From a virus, in IMG/VR virus record IMGVR_UViG_3300032240_002045, positions 33,994-97,993 of that record: a stretch of 64,000 bases of DNA; one strand, 5' to 3'. Positions 59,333 to 64,000 of the stretch are shown here, piece after piece (the stretch's first letter is position 1; every line of letters starts with the position of its first letter). A program made the position numbers and the translations under genes. A model generated the notes under the pieces. The model ran no database searches, had not been told where the DNA came from, and was given only the letters and a program-made list of their open reading frames with translations.

Positions 59333-60928
59333 CTATCTATAAAACGGTGATGACGACATTTCGACAGAGGGCATAGTCAGATCGATAGTTAACGAGCAAG
59401 CGATAGCTAAAGAATCCGCAAAATCATCGTGAGCGTGGGCTTCCTCGGGCGCATGTGCCAAGAAGTTAGGACCAGTAAATTTAGTCTCTAGGTCCGTCAT
59501 TTGTTGGTAAAAACGCTTCCAAGTACGAAGGCGGCGAGTTTTTGCATGAGCCGGCCATCCCACCATTCTACGATCAAGCAAAGCTTTAAGGTGTTTCCAG
59601 CGCTTAGATTGTTCTGGTTGACTACTTCCAATAGCGTGAACTTCCGCCCTTGGTAACAAAAGTTTAAGGCGTTGGGCTACCGCATCGCCAACACCGTTAG
59701 CGTCAACCCCCACAGCAAGCACATCGTAGTTAGAAAGAAAGTTAACAATTTGGAAATATTGATCTTCCCAATCATCGCCTTGAATTTCCATCCAATTAAG
59801 TATTCGGTGGTCAAAGTAACCAAATTCGTCTGGGCGATCCCAGTCAACCCATACAACGGTTACAACAGTAGAGTCAAGTTTACGCGCAGGGTCAATACCA
59901 ACAACTACAGGAGAACGGTGCCAAGCCTTGACTATTTCTTGAGACGTATCACCAAGTTCATCCATAACTGCGGATGTGACAAACATACCGCGCTCAAGTA
60001 ACCACTTGTTAGAGTACGACATTTGGAACTCGTCCGAGTCCTCGCCGATACGCAACATCTCTTTTTTAATGAACTTACCGTAGTTAGCGTTGTTCTTAGC
60101 TACTTCCCGCCAGTCCCATTCAAAGTGGTTTTGTCTGGATCCTCGACCTGTCTGGCGTCGCTTGTTTAATTGGATAGATCGGTAAAAATTATTTTTGTGC
60201 GTGGTAGGTGTGCCTGTCTTAACCATAGTTCCTGAGTAGTACGCAAGCATTGGGGATATTGACTTTGATACTACAAAGTCATCTGCCTCTTGACACTCGT
60301 CAATAACAATAAGATGGAAAGACTTAGATTCAATTTTTGCGCGAGGGTTTGCAGTCATCATCATTAAAGATGAGCCTGAGTTCTTTAACTTAATTTGGCG
60401 GGTTACTCCCGGCACTTTTCCAAGAGAGTCATCAATCTCTGGATCTCCCAAGATCTCTAGTGCACGCTCAGATGTAAGGCGATTTACTGTACGACCAAAG
60501 AGAGTTTCTACCTGGCCCTCAACGGGTGCAAACATTCCAATCCAGACGCCGTTCTTAAACTTACCTAGAAGGTCTGGGTACATGCGTGCCAGGCGTGGCA
60601 AAAGAACCATAAGCGTAGCCACGGTGTTTGCGATTGTTTCTGACTTACCTGACTGGCGTGCCGCTAGCGCGGTTACTTCTTCACCGTCGTTAATAATTAC
60701 AGACTCAATAACACGCCTAGCAAGCGGCATCTGGTATGGGTGAAGCTCATGGCCTACAAGGGCTGTCATGAATTGAATACAGCGGTCTACAATCTTTTTG
60801 ACAAACTCTTTAGATAGTTCGTCGAGTTCTTCTTCCAGATCTTCTTCAGGCGCTAAGTCCTCTTCGTCAGGAAAAAACTCTTCGTCATCTTCGTCTACTA
60901 ATATCGGTTGGTTGTCCATGTTGTCCAT
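59333..60928 (-). CDS. terL: Terminase large subunit
   Basis: The product is 531 residues. ATPase: VTALAARQSGKSETIANTV (Walker A, about 84-93), SFHLIVIDECQEADDFV (Walker B and catalytic Glu, about 202-218), SGTMVKTGTPTTHKNNFY (coupling motif). Nuclease: VVGIDPARKLDSTVVTVVW (first Asp), LAVGVDANGVGDAVAQRL, and the late AHDDFADSLAIACS. The N-terminal 35 residues are a long acidic tract (DEDDEEFFPDEEDLAPEEDL), which is unusual. It packages DNA into the prohead. Confidence 0.95.
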   Translation of the reverse strand: MDNMDNQPILVDEDDEEFFPDEEDLAPEEDLEEELDELSKEFVKKIVDRCIQFMTALVGHELHPYQMPLARRVIESVIINDGEEVTALAARQSGKSETIANTVATLMVLLPRLARMYPDLLGKFKNGVWIGMFAPVEGQVETLFGRTVNRLTSERALEILGDPEIDDSLGKVPGVTRQIKLKNSGSSLMMMTANPRAKIESKSFHLIVIDECQEADDFVVSKSISPMLAYYSGTMVKTGTPTTHKNNFYRSIQLNKRRQTGRGSRQNHFEWDWREVAKNNANYGKFIKKEMLRIGEDSDEFQMSYSNKWLLERGMFVTSAVMDELGDTSQEIVKAWHRSPVVVGIDPARKLDSTVVTVVWVDWDRPDEFGYFDHRILNWMEIQGDDWEDQYFQIVNFLSNYDVLAVGVDANGVGDAVAQRLKLLLPRAEVHAIGSSQPEQSKRWKHLKALLDRRMVGWPAHAKTRRLRTWKRFYQQMTDLETKFTGPNFLAHAPEEAHAHDDFADSLAIACSLTIDLTMPSVEMSSSPFYR

Positions 60929-60943
60929 AGTCTAGAAGAAAAC

Positions 60944-60969
60944 AAAAAGCCTGGGCGTTTAAACCCAGG
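60944..60969 (-). terminator. Rho-independent terminator before terL
   Basis: On the minus strand CCTGGG pairs with CCCAGG around an 8-base loop, followed by CTTTTTG with T-rich sequence beyond. It ends the 61037-62491 gene block and is about 15 bases before the terL start, so terL probably has separate expression. Confidence 0.78.
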
Positions 60970-61036
60970 ACCTTTTGGTGCCACCATACGGGGAGATGAA
61001 GAGAGGCGAGCGTAGTCTAACACAAAGTCGACAAAT

Positions 61037-61279
61037 CTATTTAACGGATCTTTTGTAAAGCTCTTCCACAACAGCATGCAAAGCCTCGGCACCTGTACGG
61101 GCCTCTTCTAAATAGAATGCTTCCCTGCTTTTGGTATAACCAGAAAGACAACGACCCACTTCATAGATTGACTGATCAATCCACATCTCTAACTCTGATG
61201 TAGGGATTCTAGAAACCCGTTTTGCAATTTTTTCTGGAAAAGGCTTTGTCCAAGCTTCTTTGTTAAAAAGTTTCATCAT
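61037..61279 (-). CDS. Small hypothetical helical protein
   Basis: The product is 80 residues: a WTKPFPEKIAKRVSRI lead, then SELEMWIDQSIYEVGRCLSG and a helix ARTGAEALHAVVEEL. It resembles small proteins near terminase genes in actinobacterial phages, but the role is unknown. The start overlaps the preceding gene by 17 bases. Confidence 0.7.
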   Translation of the reverse strand: MMKLFNKEAWTKPFPEKIAKRVSRIPTSELEMWIDQSIYEVGRCLSGYTKSREAFYLEEARTGAEALHAVVEELYKRSVK

Positions 61280-61553
61280 ATGCCCCGTCCTCTGGTTTCC
61301 ACGCTGTTCTAGATTTCATAGCCTCAGATAATAGCTTATCGATTTTATCGTCATCATCCCAGTCAATATCGGGGCGATTAACCCACAACCCAATATAAAA
61401 CCCTGGGTGTGTGAAAGGCAAACGGAATACTAAACACTTGCCCTGTTTAAATGGCATTTCCGTTTCTTGGGTGGTTCCTATTTCAACAATAGGCAAAATC
61501 TTTCTATGCCAATATTGAAGTGTTCCTACGTATAGTGGTCCGTATGTTTTCAT
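61263..61553 (-). CDS. Hypothetical protein
   Basis: The product is 96 residues. A beta-rich N-terminal half (YGPLYVGTLQYWHRKILPIV, CLVFRLPFTHPGFYIGLWV) is followed by an acidic DWDDDDKIDKLL. It is coupled by TAATG to the KTSC-domain gene. No family recognised. Confidence 0.68.
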   Translation of the reverse strand: MKTYGPLYVGTLQYWHRKILPIVEIGTTQETEMPFKQGKCLVFRLPFTHPGFYIGLWVNRPDIDWDDDDKIDKLLSEAMKSRTAWKPEDGAYDETF

Positions 61554-62035
61554 TAATATTTTGAAAAGAACTCCGCAGCTGTAAAGTTTCTTAAATCAAT
61601 CTTACCATTATTGGCTTGAATTCTATCTGAACGCGATGCGTTGTCAGCTAACCGTGTTTTGGCTTCTGTAGACATTGTTGATAGATCTGCTGGGCCCATG
61701 TCACCCCAGGTATCTAAACCTGAAGATTTTAAATATTTTCCGGTTGATGAGGCGTTTTGAATACCAACCCACATGTTTACTGGAACGTTTCGGTATTCCC
61801 ACCAAGTGCCGTCTCTAAATACAATATACAAAATATTGGTATTTGGGTTGTAACCAAGGCTTTTAGCTCTTGGCCTATTTGGGTTACTAGTTGGAGCGGT
61901 TTCCATCTTAGTGCCTGCTTCCGTAATTTCACGGGGTATTACAGACTTAAACTTAGCAAGCTCTTGAGCCGCATCATCAAATCGCTCTTTCATACGAGCT
62001 TTTTGAAGTTTGGTTGGTCTAAAGTTATCCGCCAT
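61553..62035 (-). CDS. KTSC-domain protein
   Basis: The product is 160 residues. Residues about 60-112 are a KTSC domain: KSLGYNPNTNILYIVFRDGT, WWEYRNVPVNMWVGIQNAS and STGKYLKSSG. KTSC domains (named from Lys-tRNA synthetase C-termini) are small RNA/nucleic-acid-related folds found in phage proteins. The flanks are basic helices. The C-terminal NASRSDRIQANNGKIDLRNF may be a separate motif. Confidence 0.83.
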   Translation of the reverse strand: MADNFRPTKLQKARMKERFDDAAQELAKFKSVIPREITEAGTKMETAPTSNPNRPRAKSLGYNPNTNILYIVFRDGTWWEYRNVPVNMWVGIQNASSTGKYLKSSGLDTWGDMGPADLSTMSTEAKTRLADNASRSDRIQANNGKIDLRNFTAAEFFSKY

Positions 62036-62298
62036 TATTCCTCACATACGTGGTGTTGAGTTTCCGTCTCCAAAACTCTAACAAAGCATTTTGAACAACG
62101 AAGGTGTTTTGCAGGTTTAAATTGGTTTTGTGCAGTTGACCCTAAAGCAAATCCAGCACCGTCTTCAGCTAACTGCGGTTCATAATCTTCAACAATTTCT
62201 GGTTCTCTAAAAAGTTCCCGCGGGAATGGTCCTACAGGATCCATAATATGAGAAGGTACTGAATGTACTTGAACAGCTTGGCGCTTAGTTACTCTCAT
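62035..62298 (-). CDS. Small protein with C-terminal zinc-binding motif
   Basis: The product is 87 residues. The C-terminal KHLRCSKCFVRVLETETQHH then VCEE gives a C-x2-C...H-H-x-C zinc-finger arrangement. The N-terminal part is basic, the middle acidic (EIVEDYEPQLAEDG). TAATG joins it to the KTSC gene. Function unknown. Confidence 0.7.
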   Translation of the reverse strand: MRVTKRQAVQVHSVPSHIMDPVGPFPRELFREPEIVEDYEPQLAEDGAGFALGSTAQNQFKPAKHLRCSKCFVRVLETETQHHVCEE

Positions 62299-62491
62299 CT
62301 ACAGGCGCTTCCGCATCTGTCTTTTTCTTAGATGACTTTTCTACAACAGGCGTTGCAAGGGGAAAGTGGTTTGCGCTTGCTCTATCTTGTAGCCAATATG
62401 GCAAGCAAGTTCCGCAATAATCCACCGGATTAGCTCCTGGATCAGCGACCGTGTACACCGCTTCTGCTTCGCAGTTAGCGCATTTAATCAT
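62285..62491 (-). CDS. Zinc-ribbon protein
   Basis: The product is 68 residues. MIKCANCEAEAVYTVADPGA ... VDYCGTCLPYWLQ gives two C-x2-C pairs 19 residues apart: a zinc ribbon. The C-terminus is Lys/Ser/Glu-rich tail. AAGGAGGC precedes the ATG strongly. It starts the 61.0-62.5 kb cluster. Confidence 0.8.
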   Translation of the reverse strand: MIKCANCEAEAVYTVADPGANPVDYCGTCLPYWLQDRASANHFPLATPVVEKSSKKKTDAEAPVDESN

Positions 62492-62533
62492 ATAAGCCTC
62501 CTTGACTTCATGGAAAGTTTACCGCATAAAAGC

Positions 62534-62559
62534 AAAAAGGGCGGCCGTAGCCGCCCTTT
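62534..62559 (-). terminator. Strong rho-independent terminator
   Basis: On the minus strand AAAGGGCGGC pairs with GCCGCCCTTT (10 bp) around a 4-base loop and is followed by TTTTT. It ends the two-gene membrane-protein operon at 62574-63064. Confidence 0.93.
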
Positions 62560-62573
62560 CACATTAATAACTA

Positions 62574-62825
62574 CTACTTCTTAGCTGCCTTCTTGGTTGT
62601 CTTAGCCGCCTCATTAGCTAACGCATCTCCAACAAGCTTTGATACCACACCAAAGGCTGGGTCTTTAGGGTTGATAGCGCGTAGGGCTACTGGAAGCGTT
62701 GAAGCTAGGGCAGCGATAGCAATTGACTTAACGTCATGATTTCCTGTTGCGTACACTGCTGTGGCTGCTGCTAGAAATGAACGCCCGTATGAGGCCAACA
62801 TTGCTTTAATTTTTGCTTGATCCAT
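62574..62825 (-). CDS. Small hydrophobic protein, holin candidate
   Basis: The product is 83 residues. Two weakly hydrophobic stretches (SFLAAATAVYATG about 16-28 and SIAIAALASTLPVALRAI about 34-51) precede INPKDPAFGVV and a Lys-rich tail (KTTKKAAKK). The pattern fits small phage holins with a basic C-terminus. It is followed by a strong terminator and preceded by another membrane protein. TAAGGAG precedes the ATG. Confidence 0.62.
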   Translation of the reverse strand: MDQAKIKAMLASYGRSFLAAATAVYATGNHDVKSIAIAALASTLPVALRAINPKDPAFGVVSKLVGDALANEAAKTTKKAAKK

Positions 62826-62842
62826 TTGTATCTCCTTAGTTG

Positions 62843-63064
62843 TTATTCGCCGAGTTTAGCCTTGAGTACCAAAAAATTAGTTTTAAGGTCTGTCAAGTCT
62901 TGGCGGGTGTCATTCATCTGGTCTTTCATAGAACCCCCGCCATTTTCATACAGTTGGTATTCAATTTTGTCAAGACGTCTTTCAAGGCGTAAAATGTACT
63001 TAATAGCTGCGCCCGTTTGTGCTAATAAAAATAACGCAATAGTGATCTTATCACTTGCTGACAC
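62843..63064 (-). CDS. Membrane-anchored coiled-coil protein, lysis-associated candidate
   Basis: The product is 73 residues from a GTG. One N-terminal membrane helix (ITIALFLLAQTGAAIKYIL, 7-25) is followed by a charged coiled coil (RLERRLDKIEYQLYENGG ... DLTDLKTNFLVLKAKL). This matches the small holin-partner or DUF-type membrane proteins near phage lysis genes. It is the first minus-strand gene next to the divergent intergenic region. Confidence 0.62.
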   Translation of the reverse strand: MSASDKITIALFLLAQTGAAIKYILRLERRLDKIEYQLYENGGGSMKDQMNDTRQDLTDLKTNFLVLKAKLGE

Positions 63065-63138
63065 GTGGATACCCGTTCTGTAGAAATGTCGAGGAAAAGA
63101 CTAGCACAGAATGGTTCTCCAAATAAAATCACAGTAAA

Positions 63139-63208
63139 TGTGTATAACTTCTATGTAAATGTTAATAACATGTGGATAACTTGTCATATTAAAAAAAATA
63201 TATTTTTT
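63139..63208. other. Candidate replication origin: DnaA boxes and A/T palindrome
   Basis: The stretch is very AT rich and gene-poor, between divergent genes. TGTGGATAA at 63171-63179 is a perfect complement of the DnaA box TTATCCACA; TGTGTATAA at 63139-63147 has one mismatch. Both lie in the same orientation inside the repeat TGTG(T/G)ATAACTT, 32 bases apart. A 16-bp A/T palindrome at 63193-63208 could be an unwinding element. No candidate origin was noticed elsewhere. Confidence 0.5.
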
Positions 63209-63212
63209 ACGC

Positions 63213-63243
63213 TTGACAGGGGTTGTAAAGCCCGTGCTAAGGT
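63213..63243 (+). promoter_or_regulatory. Candidate sigma-70-type promoter for the plus-strand operon
   Basis: A consensus -35 TTGACA at 63213-63218 is followed at 19 bases by TAAGGT (63238-63243); 17-18 base spacings give GCTAAG/CTAAGG. The -10 is weak and the spacing long, so regulation is likely. It ends about 55 bases before the transglycosylase ATG. Confidence 0.45.
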
Positions 63244-63298
63244 AGTTAATGACATGGCCACCAGCAATGGTGGCTTTTGCCTACTGAGAGGAGCAGCG

Positions 63299-63841
63299 AT
63301 GCTCAATATCAGAATTAATCTAACGATTAATCTAAAAAAGGTGTTTGCGGGCGGAATGGTAGCTTTTATGTTACTGGCCCACCTAATTACACCAGCGTAT
63401 GCTTTAACAGCTGTTGTAGAGCCTGTGGGGACCGAAAAGGTTGTCACTGTGTCTCTTACACACTTAAAAGTTAGTACGACTAAGAGCCAAGCTAAGAAAG
63501 CCTTAGCTAGCCCAAGCGTAAAGTATTTTGATGCTGAAGCGCTTGCATTCCTAACTGTATATACCCAAGATTGGTCTATAGCAGAATGGAAGTGCTTACG
63601 TAACATTTGGACAAAGGAAAGCCACTTCAATCCAAAAGCGGAAAACCGATCTTCAGGTGCTTACGGTATTGCACAATTTATGCCTTCAACATGGGGCAAC
63701 TACAAGGTCACTAAGACCACTAGCGCAGCATTACAAATTAAATACGGACTACATTATATTAAGAAAAGATACGGGAGCATAAATGACACCACAGGTGCGT
63801 GCAACGCGTGGAGATTCTGGCAACAGAAGGGCTGGTATTAA
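63299..63841 (+). CDS. Secreted lytic transglycosylase (SLT-like)
   Basis: The product is 180 residues from the ATG after GAGAGGAG; the open frame extends upstream, but this start has the ribosome site. Residues 1-35 are a signal peptide: basic N-terminus, hydrophobic VFAGGMVAFMLLAHLI, and PAYA as a cleavage site. The catalytic domain has ESHFNPKAENRSSGAYGIAQ (catalytic Glu near 107) and FMPSTWGNY, then ACNAWRFWQQKGWY, the actinobacterial transglycosylase/resuscitation-like end. It cleaves peptidoglycan glycan strands outside the membrane. It may be an export-dependent endolysin or a wall-remodelling enzyme. Confidence 0.88.
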   Translation: MLNIRINLTINLKKVFAGGMVAFMLLAHLITPAYALTAVVEPVGTEKVVTVSLTHLKVSTTKSQAKKALASPSVKYFDAEALAFLTVYTQDWSIAEWKCLRNIWTKESHFNPKAENRSSGAYGIAQFMPSTWGNYKVTKTTSAALQIKYGLHYIKKRYGSINDTTGACNAWRFWQQKGWY

Positions 63842-64000
63842 TAACGCTCCGGCGTTTGACGGCAGTCAACCTTGTATATCACTGGACTTAGCTGTGTTTT
63901 TCCCCGATGATCGGGTAGAGGAAGCTAAAGCAGCACGAGAACTTAAATCTGTATGTAAAACGTGTAAGTTCCAAACCGCTTGTTTAGAGTGGGCGCTTGA
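63783..64000 (+). CDS. WhiB-family regulator, 3' end beyond window
   Basis: Translation from the ATG at 63783, with GGGAG 5 bases upstream, gives 72 residues to the right edge. PAFDGSQPCISLDLAVFFPD (first Cys near 31) and VCKTCKFQTACLEWAL give the four cluster Cys with canonical C-x2-C-x5-C spacing. The G-[VI]-W-G-G turn and basic tail lie beyond the window. The start overlaps the transglycosylase end by 59 bases, so the genes are co-transcribed. It is clearly different from the WhiB at 5434-5751. Confidence 0.88.
   Translation, partial: MTPQVRATRGDSGNRRAGINNAPAFDGSQPCISLDLAVFFPDDRVEEAKAARELKSVCKTCKFQTACLEWAL

Noticed and set aside
63065-63298. N-terminal extension of the transglycosylase frame
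   Set aside because: The extension covers the AT-rich DnaA-box region and lacks a signal-peptide-compatible start; the ATG at 63299 has a clear ribosome site and leads straight into a signal peptide.
63184-63630. 148-codon minus-strand frame opposite the transglycosylase
   Set aside because: It crosses the candidate promoter and is fully antisense to a well-supported gene.

Overview
The window is a 64 kb piece of a contractile-tailed (myovirus-type) double-stranded DNA phage genome. Tail sheath, tail tube, baseplate, portal, major capsid and large terminase genes are all recognisable. Two WhiB-family proteins, a regulator family confined to Actinobacteria and their phages, point to an actinobacterial host. 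The AT-rich composition and the SpoVS, Hsp20 and S74 fibre genes would fit a phage of low-GC aquatic Actinobacteria, but that host assignment is inference. The window is not a complete genome: a metallophosphoesterase gene runs off the left edge and a WhiB gene off the right edge. No integrase, repressor, CRISPR array, insertion sequence or reverse transcriptase was seen.

Layout. From 1 to 63064 every supported gene is on the minus strand, so transcription runs right to left. Reading in that direction: 62.5-63.1 kb holds two small membrane-type proteins (lysis candidates); 61.0-62.5 kb a cluster of small proteins including a KTSC-domain protein and two zinc ribbons; 53-61 kb the terminase large subunit, portal, scaffold, major capsid and neck-type proteins; 34.5-53 kb a long run of tail-fibre and adhesin genes built from shuffled and duplicated modules, ending in an S74 chaperone-tipped fibre; 33.6-34.5 kb a run of tiny Lys-rich, partly Cys-headed proteins; 19.3-33.5 kb the neck/tail completion proteins, sheath, tube, tape-measure chaperone (with a probable +1 frameshift), tape measure and baseplate; 10-19 kb replication (winged-helix protein, DnaC-like loader, SWIM protein, DnaB-like helicase, primase, dNMP kinase, SNF2-type helicase, DNA-binding regulators, candidate SSB); 3.3-10 kb family A DNA polymerase, RecA, two Holliday-junction-type nucleases, a Cas4-like nuclease and a WhiB; 0-3.2 kb SpoVS, Hsp20, tRNA-Asn and a metallophosphoesterase.

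At 63065-63298 the strand switches. This AT-rich divergent intergenic region carries one perfect and one near-perfect DnaA-box sequence and a 16-bp A/T palindrome, and is a candidate replication origin. To its right, on the plus strand, lie a signal-peptide-bearing lytic transglycosylase and a second WhiB.

Working together: the loader, helicase, primase, polymerase and SSB candidate form a largely self-sufficient replisome. RecA, the RuvC-like and Hjc-like resolvases, the Cas4-like nuclease and the SNF2 helicase suggest recombination-dependent replication. Many genes overlap by 1-14 bases (TAATG or ATGA junctions), consistent with long co-transcribed, translationally coupled operons. Several rho-independent terminators, and hairpins lacking a U-tract, break these operons. 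No gene-free stretch exceeds 300 bases.
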